Below are positions 25,518 to 36,785 of a stretch of 64,000 bases of DNA, in pieces. Below the pieces are notes generated by a model, which was not told the DNA's origin, made no database searches, and saw only the letters and a list, made by a program, of their open reading frames with translations. The position numbers were made by a program, and so were the translations under genes. Positions within the stretch are counted from its first letter, which is position 1, and each line of letters starts with the position of its first letter. This DNA comes from Labilibaculum sp. (GTDB lineage Bacteria; Bacteroidota; Bacteroidia; Bacteroidales; Marinifilaceae). Location: the NCBI GenBank assembly GCA_016342745.1, contig JAEINT010000006.1, positions 1 through 64,000 of the forward strand. Direction: 5' to 3'.

Positions 25518-28500
25518 ATGGTGAAAGTCAATAAAAATATAAGACTTAGTAAATTAGCAAGAGAATTCAATGTTGGCACGTCAACTATTGTTGATTTTCT
25601 GAACAAAAAAGGTATGCCGGTTGATTCCAACCCAAATACTAAAGTTTCAGAAGAAGCTTATAATATCCTTGCCAAGGAATACAGCTCTGACTTAAATCTT
25701 AAAAAGGAATCTGAAAAGGTTAACCTTAAAACATCCCGTGAGAAGAAAGAAACAGTTTCAATTGAAAATGTTTCAGAAGATTCGGAACCAGAAAAGAGTA
25801 GCAAAGAAGAAGTTGCTGAAATAGTAGTAGAAAAGCCAGTTGCTAAAGATCCTGTTAAAGTAGTAGGTAAAATTGATTTAGATGCACTTAAGCCTAAGTC
25901 GAAACAACCTAAAGCTGTGAAGCAGGAAGTTGTAGCTGAACCTAAAATAAAGAAGGAAGAGAAACCTGTTGAACCAGTAAAGTCTGAGGAACCAAAGAAA
26001 GAGGCTCCTAAAGCAGAAAAAGCTGTTGAGAAACCGGTAGTTGAAAAGGCTCAACCTGCAAAAGAAGAAGTTACTGAACAACCATCTGAATCTGCTAAAA
26101 AGCCTGTTCAGGATGACCAAACTGTTAAAATGGAAACCCCGAAAAAAGAGGAAAAAGCTCAAGCTCCTAAAGAGGAGAAAAAAGATGAGCTTAAAGTGGT
26201 GGGTAAAATTGATTTGGCTTCGTTAAATCAAAAAACTCGCCCTGCCAAAAAAACAAAAGCTGAGAAAGAGGAGGAAAGAAGAGAAAAACAAAAAGTTGCT
26301 TCTCCTAAGCCTAATGCTCAAGATAGCTCAGAGACAGGGAAAGAAGAAATTTATAAATCTTCTACCAAGAAATTAACAGGTCCTACGGTTATTGGAAAAA
26401 TTGAACTTCCGGTAGAAAAGAAACCTGGTGCAGGAAACAAAGAGAAAGTATCTTCTAATCAGCGTAAAAAGCGTAAAAGAATTAGAAAAGATACTGAAAA
26501 AGTAAATGTAGCTAACCCAGGGCAAGCAAAACCAGGAAAACCAACAAACTCAACAGAAGGTAGAGTAAGAGGTACTGGTGCTGGAGCTTCTAGATTTTCT
26601 AAACTGAAGAAGAAGAAAGCTGTTAAAAGAGAGGTTAGCGAAGAAGACGTACAAAAGCAAATTAAAGATACACTAGCTAGATTGACTTCTAAAGGAGGAA
26701 AATCAAAAGGAGCTAGACACCGTCGTGATAAACGTGAAGTTGAAAGTGCGAAACGTGAGAAAATTGCAGAACAAATTGAAGCTGAAAAGAACGTTCTTAA
26801 GCTGACAGAATTTGTGACTGTGAACGAATTAGCAACCATGATGGAAGTGCCAGTTACCAACATTATTGCAACATGTATGGGACTTGGTTTATTTGTATCT
26901 ATCAATCAACGTTTGGATGCTGAAACAATTGCAATTGTTGCTGATGAATTTGGTTACAAAGCAGAATTTGTAAGTGTTGAACTTCAGGAGTCAATTGTTG
27001 AAGAAGAAGATAAAGAAGAAGATTTACTAAATCGTGCTCCTATTGTTACTGTAATGGGACACGTTGATCATGGTAAAACATCTTTACTGGATTACGTTCG
27101 TCATGCTAACGTAATTGCAGGTGAGGCTGGGGGAATTACTCAGCACATTGGAGCTTACAATGTAAAGCTTGATGATGGAAGAAGAGTTTCTTTCCTTGAT
27201 ACACCGGGTCACGAGGCGTTTACCGCGATGCGTGCACGTGGTGCTCAAGTAACAGATATTGCTATTATTATTGTAGCAGCTGATGATAACGTGATGCCTC
27301 AAACCATTGAAGCAATTAATCACGCAAGTGCAGCAGGAGTTCCTATTGTGTTTGCGATTAATAAGATTGATAAAGTAGGAGCTGATCCTGAAAGAATCAA
27401 AGGTGAGTTGGCTAACATGAATTATTTAGTTGAAGACTGGGGTGGTAAATACCAGTGCCAGGAAATTTCAGCTAAAAATGGTGTTAACATCGAAGAATTA
27501 TTAGAAAAAGTACTTCTTGAAGCAGAAATGTTGGAATTAAAAGCTAATCCTAACAAACGTGCTATTGGTTCAGTAATTGAATCATCATTAGATAAAGGTC
27601 GAGGTTATGTAACTACCTTATTGGTACAAGCTGGAACTTTAAAAGTAGGAGATATTTTACTTGCAGGTAGTTATACTGGTCACGTTAAGGCTATGTTTAA
27701 CGAACGTGGTAATACAATTGATTCTGTTGGACCTTCTGAACCTGCTTTGGTTCTTGGATTGAATGGTGCACCTCAAGCTGGTGACAACTTCAATGTAATG
27801 GAAAGCGAAAAAGAAGCTCGTGGTATTGCTAACAAACGTGAGCAATTACAACGTGAGCAAGGTCTTCGTACTCAGAAACACATTACTCTTGACGAGATTG
27901 GTCGTCGTATTGCAATTGGAAACTTCCAGGAGTTGAATGTAATTGTTAAAGGTGATGTGGATGGATCTATTGAAGCTCTTTCTGACTCCTTAATTAAGCT
28001 TTCTACTGAAGAAATTCAGGTGAATGTAATTCACAAAGCTGTTGGACAGATTTCTGAATCGGATGTATTGCTAGCAACTGCGTCTAACGCAATTATTGTT
28101 GGTTTCCAGGTTCGTCCATCTCTTGGAGCAAGAAAGCTTGCTGAGAAGGAAGAAATCGATATCCGCTTGTACTCGATCATCTACGATGCTATCGAAGAGT
28201 TGAAATCAGCTATGGAAGGAATGCTTTCTCCTGAAATTAAGGAAGAAATTGTTGCTACTGTTGAAGTACAAGAAGTATTTACAATTACCAAAGTTGGTAC
28301 AATTGCAGGTTGTCTTGTTCGTGATGGTAAAATCAAACGAAGCTCTAAAATCCGCTTAATCCGTGATGGTATTGTAATCTTCACTGGTGTACTTGGTTCA
28401 CTGAAACGTTTCAAAGACGATGCGAAAGAAGTGGCGAAAGGTTACGAGTGTGGTCTTAACATCGAGAAATATAACGATATTAAGATTGGCGATATGGTAG

Positions 28501-28538
28501 AAGCCTTTGAAGAAACCGAAGTAAAAAAGAAATTGTAA
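25518..28538 (+). CDS. infB: Translation initiation factor IF-2
   Basis: A 1006-residue GTPase that places initiator tRNA on the 30S subunit. An IF2_N domain is at about 1-52. A long Lys/Glu/Pro-rich disordered arm (about 55-410) holds three copies of a VGKI(D/E)L block at 116, 228 and 292. A second IF2_N domain is at about 425-480. The G domain has GHVDHGKT (514-521), DTPG (561-564) and NKID (615-618). Domains II-IV run to the end. The antisense frames within the arm are composition shadows. A strong terminator follows 20 bases after the stop. Confidence 0.97.
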   Translation: MVKVNKNIRLSKLAREFNVGTSTIVDFLNKKGMPVDSNPNTKVSEEAYNILAKEYSSDLNLKKESEKVNLKTSREKKETVSIENVSEDSEPEKSSKEEVAEIVVEKPVAKDPVKVVGKIDLDALKPKSKQPKAVKQEVVAEPKIKKEEKPVEPVKSEEPKKEAPKAEKAVEKPVVEKAQPAKEEVTEQPSESAKKPVQDDQTVKMETPKKEEKAQAPKEEKKDELKVVGKIDLASLNQKTRPAKKTKAEKEEERREKQKVASPKPNAQDSSETGKEEIYKSSTKKLTGPTVIGKIELPVEKKPGAGNKEKVSSNQRKKRKRIRKDTEKVNVANPGQAKPGKPTNSTEGRVRGTGAGASRFSKLKKKKAVKREVSEEDVQKQIKDTLARLTSKGGKSKGARHRRDKREVESAKREKIAEQIEAEKNVLKLTEFVTVNELATMMEVPVTNIIATCMGLGLFVSINQRLDAETIAIVADEFGYKAEFVSVELQESIVEEEDKEEDLLNRAPIVTVMGHVDHGKTSLLDYVRHANVIAGEAGGITQHIGAYNVKLDDGRRVSFLDTPGHEAFTAMRARGAQVTDIAIIIVAADDNVMPQTIEAINHASAAGVPIVFAINKIDKVGADPERIKGELANMNYLVEDWGGKYQCQEISAKNGVNIEELLEKVLLEAEMLELKANPNKRAIGSVIESSLDKGRGYVTTLLVQAGTLKVGDILLAGSYTGHVKAMFNERGNTIDSVGPSEPALVLGLNGAPQAGDNFNVMESEKEARGIANKREQLQREQGLRTQKHITLDEIGRRIAIGNFQELNVIVKGDVDGSIEALSDSLIKLSTEEIQVNVIHKAVGQISESDVLLATASNAIIVGFQVRPSLGARKLAEKEEIDIRLYSIIYDAIEELKSAMEGMLSPEIKEEIVATVEVQEVFTITKVGTIAGCLVRDGKIKRSSKIRLIRDGIVIFTGVLGSLKRFKDDAKEVAKGYECGLNIEKYNDIKIGDMVEAFEETEVKKKL

Positions 28539-28559
28539 TATACAATTCTCATATATTTG

Positions 28560-28590
28560 AAAAGCAGGCTTTTGAGCCTGCTTTTTTTTT
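28560..28590 (+). terminator. Terminator of rimP-nusA-infB
   Basis: AGCAGGC pairs with GCCTGCT around a TTTTGA loop, and a run of nine to ten T bases follows. It is an intrinsic terminator just after infB. Confidence 0.93.
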
Positions 28591-28619
28591 GCTCTAAACA
28601 CAAATATATAAAGCAAAAA

Positions 28620-28650
28620 AAAGCCCCTCACACAATGTATGAGGGGCTTT
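28620..28650 (-). terminator. Terminator of gcvH
   Basis: On the minus strand, AAAGCCCCTCA pairs perfectly with TGAGGGGCTTT around nine bases, and a T tract follows. It lies 16 bases past the gcvH stop and faces the infB terminator. Confidence 0.92.
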
Positions 28651-28666
28651 ATATCTTATTGAATCC

Positions 28667-29041
28667 TTACAATAAAGCTTTGTAAGCTTCTGCAGAAAGT
28701 AATTCTTCCAATTCAGAAGTATCAGCAATTTTCATTTTTACAATCCATCCATCTCCAAAAGGATCAGAATTGATTAGGTCTGGAGCATCTTCCAATTTTT
28801 CATTGAATTCCAATACTTCACCACCAATTGGCATGAACAAATCAGAAACAGTCTTCACTGCCTCGATAGTTCCGAATACTTCTTCTTTATCTAATTCTTC
28901 GCCTTCTGTCTCAACTTCAACGAAAACGATATCTCCAAGCTCTCCTTGAGCAAAATCAGTTACACCAATAAAAGCTTCTTCACCTTCTACGCGAACCCAC
29001 TCGTGATCTTTGGTATACTTTAAATTTTCAGGTACATTCAT
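28667..29041 (-). CDS. gcvH: Glycine cleavage system H protein
   Basis: A 124-residue lipoyl carrier that shuttles the aminomethyl group among the P, T and L proteins. The lipoylated lysine is Lys63 in [13 protein letters not shown]. The N-terminus ([15 protein letters not shown]) is typical. It stands between its own promoter candidate and terminator and is therefore probably monocistronic. The other glycine cleavage genes are not in the window. Confidence 0.95.
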   Translation of the reverse strand: MNVPENLKYTKDHEWVRVEGEEAFIGVTDFAQGELGDIVFVEVETEGEELDKEEVFGTIEAVKTVSDLFMPIGGEVLEFNEKLEDAPDLINSDPFGDGWIVKMKIADTSELEELLSAEAYKALL

Positions 29042-29079
29042 GATAGTATGTTGTTTAATAAGATGTTTATTTACAGCCT

Positions 29080-29087
29080 CAAATTTA
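29080..29087 (-). promoter_or_regulatory. -7 element of gcvH
   Basis: TAAATTTG on the minus strand matches TAnnTTTG, about 40 bases before the gcvH ATG. No -33 TTTG at the usual distance. Confidence 0.45.
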
Positions 29088-29189
29088 CATTTTTTTTTTA
29101 ATTATAAAATATGACTTCTTTCAGTTTTCACTGTTTTACAACTTATTCTTACTCATTCCATTTATCCCAAATAAATCAACTCATCCGTA

Positions 29190-32100
29190 TTAATTAGATA
29201 AAGTAAATCTTACACTAGCACCAAATTCTGTTGTGGTTGTTGGATATGATAGTGAAACATAAGGTGTATTTACAATTCTGTCATAATATAATCTTAAATT
29301 AAATCGATTACTAAGTACATAATCTGCACTAAACTTCACAGTTACGACTTTTTGTCCCGATGTTAACTGGTCCACTTCATCAACAATCTTGCGAATAATA
29401 GTACTGTTCTTACGAATCGATAAGTCACCACGAAGATTTAAATCGCTCTTGAACTTTTTCTGTTTCGATCCCGAACCAATGATCATTCCAAAATTATCAA
29501 ATCTGTATCCCACACCGAAAATCATTTCATTCGAAGCTACCTCTGTTAATTGGGTATTCGCTAAACTCAAAATTAAATTTCTGGTTCTCTTGATCTCAAA
29601 ACTAGTTGAGAAATTGTTCTTCCAGATCATATCTACATTGATCAAAGGATTAAATTGCTCATTAATAGATATTGAATTGGCTTCGTATAATGGTAAAAAG
29701 TTATTCGACATATCTTGAATAATACTATAACCATCGTCGCCAGCTTCGTATGTTAAATTCGTATTGTAAGAACCTACATCATAAGTAGAAGTATACGCAT
29801 GACTAAGGTTTATCGATTTAAAGTATCTTTTTATAAGTGGTAATTTCGATAATCCTTCAAAAGTTACACGCCAGTTTGGTTTCATTTTTGCAATCCCTGG
29901 GAATATTTTGTTATATCCATTTCCTCCATCACCATATGCTTTCAAAAATGCCGGTATTAAAACCTCCTGCGAAGTTGCACCATATCCAACATAGTAACCC
30001 GTTTCAACAGTTTGCTGATTGACACCTTCTCCAATTACAATCGTTTCTTTCTGATTTAAATAATCTTCCCCATATCGATTCTTAGCCAATCGCATCGATT
30101 CTAATTTTCGATTCGTCAGGAATTCATCAAAATATTCAGAAGAATAATCTCCAGTATTACCAATGGTAAAGAATGCTGACTTCAGACTTAAGAAGCTCAT
30201 GCTAAAATTACCCGATTTCACTAAATTCTCGGCACTAAACTCGTCATTCCCTTCGTCGTAGATATAGTACTCACTTCTATTTCTAGAAAAATTACGGTTT
30301 GCAGTCAAGTCAATTTTCAATCCTTTAACTGGCTCAATAGTACTACGAATTGTGAAGTTCTGAGTGTGAGTCATTACAAAGGGTTCATTCAGTGCCTCGT
30401 CAGTAGTAATCCATCCATCAGCAGCTGCATTTCTAGCAAAACTTTTGTCTTGATTACCAACTAAGAAATTAAAACCTGGTGCCTTTGTTCCATTATATGA
30501 TTCACCTCCGAAATAATTCGTTTGTGGCAAATATCCTGGTAAAGTGGTAGAATTAATCTCCGAATAATTAAGAGAGATATTCCGTACACTCATTAAAGTT
30601 CTCAAGAAATTCTCTCCAATTATAGCGAGTATACCATCTTTTTCGGTTAGTCGACCATTTACCCTAACTCTTACATCTTTTACGTTAACACTTGATGTAA
30701 TTTTCGCTCTGTTGCCTGTTACCGCTTTTACTTTAAGCTTAACCTCTTTCCCTTGCTTATCATAGGCCTTAACAGTAATATCTGTGGTCATTAGCTTATG
30801 GTAAATCGAAGTTGGAATTCCAGCCTTTAATTCATCAACATTGCTCTCAAAATTAACCTTTTTATAATCTTTAGCTTTCTTCTTGTATTTTCGATTCGAA
30901 CTATATTTTCGATTAATTTTCTTTAGTAAACCTACTTTATTATACAAATTAACCATGTTCAACTGGCCATTAACTTGTATGTTATTCGAATTTCGAATTG
31001 TGTTTCCTAGCTCTATAGTATCAGACGTAATTGCCCCAGCATTCCAATCATATGAACCAGAATAACGCGTGTTTAGTGAGGTCCAATTTAAAAATGGAAT
31101 CTTATTAATAGGAACCGTATAGGTAACATTAAAGTTATGATGGTATTGAATATTTCGACCTCCATCCATTAAATTGTTCCAAATCGAATCTTTCCAAATG
31201 TTATACGTTTCTCTGTCTCTATCTCTATCAACAATTCCTTCAGGCTCATCAATACGAGACGTATTTGTTGCCGAAAAATCGAACTTCAATCCTTTGGTTA
31301 AATTGTATTTTAAATCGTAATAACGGTACCAAACAAAATCTTTATCAAAAGTAGGTTTGATTTTAATCCCCGGCTCATCAATGTTTCGCTTCTCAATTTC
31401 TCGATAATATCTTTGCAAATCCGATCGGAAAGAAAGTTGAGTTGGTAAATAGTAGAAATTAAAATCTTTCAACAAACGAAACATTGGTTTCTGAAATGCT
31501 TTTACCTTTTTAAATGGTTGAACATTTTTTGGTCTGTTGTTATAATTATAGCTCAATACTCCTCGGTAATTCTTTTCAAGATCACGTATCGTATTTACAT
31601 CTCTAGAATAAGTTTCGTTGAAAGAATAGGTAACAGCCAAATTGGAAACATCCAATAATTTAGGCTTTCCTTCAGCTTTTTCAATTCGAACATTGGTCAA
31701 GTTAAAACTTTTTCGCTTCGTATATTCCTGTGAAATACGCTCAATTGAATCCCTCTCTGTTTTTGAGTTGGCATTTTCCAATGCTACGTCCAAAGGAATA
31801 TCAGGATCTAACGGATTGTATTCAGGACTAATTGTTTCTTCTGATATTGCGTAATACAATGGAATTCTAACACCTGATTTCTCTGGAAAAAATTTACCCA
31901 GCTCAAAACTTGCAGAAAGGTCATATTGGAAAATATCATCTTTGTAACGATCGTTTACACCATCTTCAATACCACCAAAACCAGAAGTAATTTTACTTCC
32001 TGCCCAAGTTACAGTACCAAAATCTGCTAATTTAGTTGTTACTCTTAGATTCGCAGCCCAACCACCGTCTTCATCAAAATCTGATAAACGTAACTCATTC

Positions 32101-35100
32101 AACCAAACTTCTACTGATTTAGGTAAATTATCATCACTTCCTGAAGCATCTTCGTCTGGATTTTTAACACCAATCATTACGGTTTTTACATTTGCTAAAT
32201 TAGGATTACCCTTGATTCTAACAATATGATCCGCGTGTAATGGATCTGCATCGTTGGTAATATCACCAACCCTTACATCATAAACATCTGAGTATTGCAA
32301 TGTGGATCCGGCTTCTCGTAAACCATCATTACGCAATTGTTTAATCGTTTGGAATAAGCGAAGTTTGAAATCAAAACGATTCTCATCAGGCCATACACTT
32401 AAACGATCATTATCATTATTCCCATCGTAAATTCCCGGTTCGGTTAATTTCAATGGAATTTCATATTCGTAGTAGTTGTCCTGATAATCAGCTCCCAAAC
32501 GAATAAAAACATGTACTTCTTCATCATTCAGCGTATAACCTTCAATTTCTTCGGCATGAACATCCATCTTCAGTTTACCATACTTTCTGATATCCATGTT
32601 TAGGGTTTTGTAGGCTCCCTTTCCTTTTCCATCTTCTAAGTCAGTTACTTTTAATAAGATTGCCTGCTCATTCAATTGAATTAATTGAGGATTACTTGGG
32701 TCAACTACACGGTCGATTCCTGGAGGCAAGATATAATTCACTGGTTCCTTGCTGGCATTCTCCTCAATGTTAATGGCTGTAATATCAAAGCCTGCATCGG
32801 AAAGAGAACCATCTAAAGGATCTTCGTTAATCGACTGATCGTATCTTCTCCAATCATCTCTTACCAAATCAAGTGTAGCAAATCTTAAAATCACATCTTC
32901 TTCAAAATCTTTCATGAACATTCTCATGAATCGAATTGATGTAAAATCGCTTATGTTACCATATGTATTTTCATATTCATCAACAGGAATCTTAAACTGA
33001 TACCAATTTACAGTACCTGGAGTTCCATTTGCTAAATCAACATTACTGGTCACCTTATCCACAATAAAATTCTGACCAATCTCCATTTCATCAGGAGCTA
33101 AATGTACCTTGTATTGATAATATGCCTCTGACTCACTTAACGTATTGTCATGATTAATATCTTCAACATCAGGTAAAGTAGTAGCAGATGTAGGATATCC
33201 ACTTCCCGAAGAAGTTGGAGAGTTACCTTCTGGACCATTAAATTGTTTGTAACGATCTAAAATACTTACTTCATCGCTATCGTAATCTGCACCTCTAAAG
33301 TAATGATAATCATCACTTGAAGGATCATTCTGAGCTAAAACGTATGCTTCTGAACCAGAACCTAAATTAGCCGAGATTGAAATAGCTTGTATATATTCTT
33401 CGTAATATGACAATTCATCCTCCGAACTTAATCCATCCAAACCAACATCTTGATATTTTCTAGAATTGGTATTGTTATCGAAAGCATTCACAAGAGACTG
33501 AACCAAAGGAACTCGTCCCCATTTTGTGCTATCCACAAGCGTAACTACTTCGTCAGTTGGCAAACCATTTTCAAATGATTTTCTTGAATCACGTAAAATA
33601 TCCTCTGAAACATTACCTAAGTTGAAGTAGATATCTCCTCCTTTATGATCTGGTTCGTAAACAAATGGATCCATCATCCAAAACTCAACGTAAGCAATAT
33701 TTGCTGCCTCAAAATCGTTGGTTTCAATCTTACGCATTACACCACCCCATCTTGATTTAGGATCTTTAAGTGTACCATCCGGATTCATACCAAGAGAAAT
33801 ATTTGCTTGTCCATCAACATCAAAGTTATATGGACCTTTCTCATCAGGATAATAAGCCATATTTAAAACCGAAATATTGGTTGGAACACCAGATGCTCTT
33901 TCTTTATTAGGCCAAATTTCCTCTTCGAAAATTTCACGAACGTAATGGTTCGATTGTTGATCCTTATCTGATTTAATGTGACCTGGAGTAGCTGAACTAT
34001 TTCTTAAGAAAAGTGGATCAATTACATACCAGGCTAATTTTGCACGATTATAACCATATGCTAAATCATTGTTCAAATTGCCTTCTGGAAATTGTAAATC
34101 ATTATTTTGTGGTGTACTTGCCAATACCCAAGAACTCAAACTCTTCATATCAATAGAAGTTTCTGTTCCTTCAAAATCATCGATATAAGCAGTCCCAGAA
34201 CTACCAATAGCTTTATTGTGACCTGGTACCAGCTGTGCAAATTCTCCTTCAACAGAAATGGAAGATGGTTCTTTTGTATCAATAAATGGAATCTTATCAA
34301 CCATACGAGTCAAAAATTCTGACTCTGTTCGATAGCTTCCATTTAATCCCCAGATTGTATTTGAAATTGGCTCATCACCAATATTTACTTTTTGCGTAAG
34401 TGGCTGCTCCGACAAGTGCATAAGGGTAGCACCCATGTTAAAATCATTATTAAACTCGTAATCCATCTGAACACCCATTAAGGTTTTTGTCTGGATATTG
34501 AATAGGGAATTATTCTCTGAGGAAATTGAAATTGGCGTACTTGACTCCAATAAACTTTGATTAATAATTTTAACTCTTCCTAAAGTATAATCAACCGTAT
34601 AATCGATATTTTCTATTAATTCGCGCCCTCCCGCTTTAACACTAACTGATCCTGGCTCAACATTCAATGCATTTAAAGAAATCTCAGAACTGGTAGATGA
34701 CTTATAACTACCTTTTAATGAGAATTTATTTTTTTCGGCAATTTGCTGTGCTTCATTCTGCGTTAATTCATATAACTCTTCGAACACATATTGATCTGCT
34801 AAGGCATTATCATTAATTTCATTTCTAAGATAGCTACCGAAAGGCTCTATCGATGGGAAAATAATTCGACCATTTGTAGAGTTAATCGTAACACCATCAA
34901 TAAAGTCAAACATTCCATCAGCACCTGGATCTAGTTGAGAATTTAAATTATCAACATTTAAAATCTCAAGAAAGATCTGGTTTTTAATTTCAGGTCCCCC
35001 TTCAGGGAAATAATTCACTGCAGAACCTGCTTTATCATTCTGATACAGCACATTAAGAATGAAATCCTCCTGATTAACCTGATATGCACCAATGTTATAG

Positions 35101-36740
35101 ATGTTCTTCATCATTAATTTCCAGGTAGGCATTTGAGGACTCAAATTGGTACCTTTCAACAATTTCATGATAAGCGTTTGTGGAGCACTTACTCCATCGC
35201 TTGTAAATTCTCCAACTCGAAAAACTTGTCCTCGATAGGTATATTCATAGGAAACTGCCAAAACTTCATCAGCATTTAATGCTTGATTTAATGAAATGTA
35301 TCCTAATTTATCATTTATCGAATATTCTGAATCCGATAACCTACGAGCATTTTCCACTTTTTCGTAATCGGTGCCACTTGCAAATCCAGGAGCTAAAGGT
35401 CCCAATGTACTCGTAACACTATTAATATCTCTAATGTTAGAGTAAGTGGTAGTCATTTGCTGATAAACATCATTTAGCTCATTACCTGGCAATGTTCCTG
35501 TTCCTATTTGGGAAAACTGTGTTGTATTCGAAATGTTAGCTGCGCTTTCACCTAAATCAACATATGCAACAAGGTTTCTAGAGTTCTGAAAATTGGAGGT
35601 CTTATTGGTTATCCATACTTCAACTTTATTAATCGAAATACCAGAATTTATAACTGGTAAATTGCGCAAGGACTCATCGTAATGATCGTAGAAATATTTA
35701 GATAAAAAGAAATGTCGATTGGCTTCATATTGATCTACGGAAATCTCAAACTCATTTTTTTGAGCGCCATTTTCCATTTCAACAACACTAGTTTCTCCTT
35801 TTTGTTGCGAAAAAATCGATGTAACCGATAATTTACCAAATTGCAATTGAGCCTTTACCCCAAATAGGTTTTGTCCTCCTGTAATTAAGGTATTTGATAT
35901 TGGCATGGAAACATTACCTGCCTCAATCTTTTTTATGATTTCATCTTCATCACCGGAATATTCCAAGCGCATTTGGTTTTCGAAATCAAAAGTGGCTTCG
36001 GTATTGTAATTCACGTCCATTTTTAATTTCTCACCAACTGTACCCGTAACGTTCATCTGAATTTTTTCATCAAAATCGAAACTAGTTGTTTTTCGAAGGT
36101 TTACTGGAAGTGTAGGATTTTCAACTTTAGTTGTATTAATTCCGAAAGTTAATTCGGCAGAACCTTGTGGTTTAATTGAAATGGTATTGCTTCCAAAAAT
36201 TTTATCAACAAATTGGCCTCCTAATTTCAATTCTGGAACCAACTCACTACCACCTGAATTTCCGTCGTTACGACTTCTTTCCATCCAGTAATCGCGAACC
36301 GATTTTTCCGCTTCGTATTCCTTGTACTCTTCGGCAGTCATACTAATACCTCGACGATACTCCATTTCGCCAATTCTCTTCACCAAAATATAATTTCCCG
36401 TTTCAGGATCATATTGAATTGATGTTAGAATATTCTTTGGATCTTTAAGGTAAAGAGGAGATTCTTTTTGAGAACCAAATTCCTGGTTTTCATTCTCATC
36501 TTCAAAAGGATAACGAAGCGTACTATCTTTTGCGTTTGGGTTATCTTTATGAAAAGGAGATTTATTATTAACCAATCGTCCATTTTTTGAGACAACACGC
36601 TTAGTAGTATCCTGCTGTTGTAAATTTGAAATTTGAAATTCACCACTCGAATTACGAGCATTCAAACTGTAGTTCCCACCAATGGCGCTACATAACAACA
36701 GGGTAAATAAGGTCAGAGTATATTTTAATAGTTTTTCCAA
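29190..36740 (-). CDS. sprA: Type IX secretion outer membrane translocon SprA (Sov)
   Basis: A 2516-residue outer membrane protein forming the very large single-chain barrel of the type IX secretion system. A signal peptide is at about 1-24 (LLKYTLTLFTLLLCSAIGG). The rest alternates aromatic and polar beta strands, with family regions such as GTAYIDDFEGTETSIDMKS (about 860) and long strand-loop repeats to the last Phe-rich strand ending in SVRFTLSN. The length matches SprA proteins. It is 45 bases downstream of ruvA, a common gene order in Bacteroidota. Its presence implies that the organism secretes proteins with C-terminal T9SS signals or glides. Confidence 0.95.
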   Translation of the reverse strand: MEKLLKYTLTLFTLLLCSAIGGNYSLNARNSSGEFQISNLQQQDTTKRVVSKNGRLVNNKSPFHKDNPNAKDSTLRYPFEDENENQEFGSQKESPLYLKDPKNILTSIQYDPETGNYILVKRIGEMEYRRGISMTAEEYKEYEAEKSVRDYWMERSRNDGNSGGSELVPELKLGGQFVDKIFGSNTISIKPQGSAELTFGINTTKVENPTLPVNLRKTTSFDFDEKIQMNVTGTVGEKLKMDVNYNTEATFDFENQMRLEYSGDEDEIIKKIEAGNVSMPISNTLITGGQNLFGVKAQLQFGKLSVTSIFSQQKGETSVVEMENGAQKNEFEISVDQYEANRHFFLSKYFYDHYDESLRNLPVINSGISINKVEVWITNKTSNFQNSRNLVAYVDLGESAANISNTTQFSQIGTGTLPGNELNDVYQQMTTTYSNIRDINSVTSTLGPLAPGFASGTDYEKVENARRLSDSEYSINDKLGYISLNQALNADEVLAVSYEYTYRGQVFRVGEFTSDGVSAPQTLIMKLLKGTNLSPQMPTWKLMMKNIYNIGAYQVNQEDFILNVLYQNDKAGSAVNYFPEGGPEIKNQIFLEILNVDNLNSQLDPGADGMFDFIDGVTINSTNGRIIFPSIEPFGSYLRNEINDNALADQYVFEELYELTQNEAQQIAEKNKFSLKGSYKSSTSSEISLNALNVEPGSVSVKAGGRELIENIDYTVDYTLGRVKIINQSLLESSTPISISSENNSLFNIQTKTLMGVQMDYEFNNDFNMGATLMHLSEQPLTQKVNIGDEPISNTIWGLNGSYRTESEFLTRMVDKIPFIDTKEPSSISVEGEFAQLVPGHNKAIGSSGTAYIDDFEGTETSIDMKSLSSWVLASTPQNNDLQFPEGNLNNDLAYGYNRAKLAWYVIDPLFLRNSSATPGHIKSDKDQQSNHYVREIFEEEIWPNKERASGVPTNISVLNMAYYPDEKGPYNFDVDGQANISLGMNPDGTLKDPKSRWGGVMRKIETNDFEAANIAYVEFWMMDPFVYEPDHKGGDIYFNLGNVSEDILRDSRKSFENGLPTDEVVTLVDSTKWGRVPLVQSLVNAFDNNTNSRKYQDVGLDGLSSEDELSYYEEYIQAISISANLGSGSEAYVLAQNDPSSDDYHYFRGADYDSDEVSILDRYKQFNGPEGNSPTSSGSGYPTSATTLPDVEDINHDNTLSESEAYYQYKVHLAPDEMEIGQNFIVDKVTSNVDLANGTPGTVNWYQFKIPVDEYENTYGNISDFTSIRFMRMFMKDFEEDVILRFATLDLVRDDWRRYDQSINEDPLDGSLSDAGFDITAINIEENASKEPVNYILPPGIDRVVDPSNPQLIQLNEQAILLKVTDLEDGKGKGAYKTLNMDIRKYGKLKMDVHAEEIEGYTLNDEEVHVFIRLGADYQDNYYEYEIPLKLTEPGIYDGNNDNDRLSVWPDENRFDFKLRLFQTIKQLRNDGLREAGSTLQYSDVYDVRVGDITNDADPLHADHIVRIKGNPNLANVKTVMIGVKNPDEDASGSDDNLPKSVEVWLNELRLSDFDEDGGWAANLRVTTKLADFGTVTWAGSKITSGFGGIEDGVNDRYKDDIFQYDLSASFELGKFFPEKSGVRIPLYYAISEETISPEYNPLDPDIPLDVALENANSKTERDSIERISQEYTKRKSFNLTNVRIEKAEGKPKLLDVSNLAVTYSFNETYSRDVNTIRDLEKNYRGVLSYNYNNRPKNVQPFKKVKAFQKPMFRLLKDFNFYYLPTQLSFRSDLQRYYREIEKRNIDEPGIKIKPTFDKDFVWYRYYDLKYNLTKGLKFDFSATNTSRIDEPEGIVDRDRDRETYNIWKDSIWNNLMDGGRNIQYHHNFNVTYTVPINKIPFLNWTSLNTRYSGSYDWNAGAITSDTIELGNTIRNSNNIQVNGQLNMVNLYNKVGLLKKINRKYSSNRKYKKKAKDYKKVNFESNVDELKAGIPTSIYHKLMTTDITVKAYDKQGKEVKLKVKAVTGNRAKITSSVNVKDVRVRVNGRLTEKDGILAIIGENFLRTLMSVRNISLNYSEINSTTLPGYLPQTNYFGGESYNGTKAPGFNFLVGNQDKSFARNAAADGWITTDEALNEPFVMTHTQNFTIRSTIEPVKGLKIDLTANRNFSRNRSEYYIYDEGNDEFSAENLVKSGNFSMSFLSLKSAFFTIGNTGDYSSEYFDEFLTNRKLESMRLAKNRYGEDYLNQKETIVIGEGVNQQTVETGYYVGYGATSQEVLIPAFLKAYGDGGNGYNKIFPGIAKMKPNWRVTFEGLSKLPLIKRYFKSINLSHAYTSTYDVGSYNTNLTYEAGDDGYSIIQDMSNNFLPLYEANSISINEQFNPLINVDMIWKNNFSTSFEIKRTRNLILSLANTQLTEVASNEMIFGVGYRFDNFGMIIGSGSKQKKFKSDLNLRGDLSIRKNSTIIRKIVDEVDQLTSGQKVVTVKFSADYVLSNRFNLRLYYDRIVNTPYVSLSYPTTTTEFGASVRFTLSN

Positions 36741-36785
36741 TGATTGATGATTACCTTAGGTTAGTAAAGCAAATACGGTCTTCAA

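Noticed and set aside
25878-26905. Antisense frames over the infB N-terminal arm
   Set aside because: They mirror Lys/Glu-rich codons as Phe/Leu/Ser-rich protein, lack start signals and lie wholly within infB.
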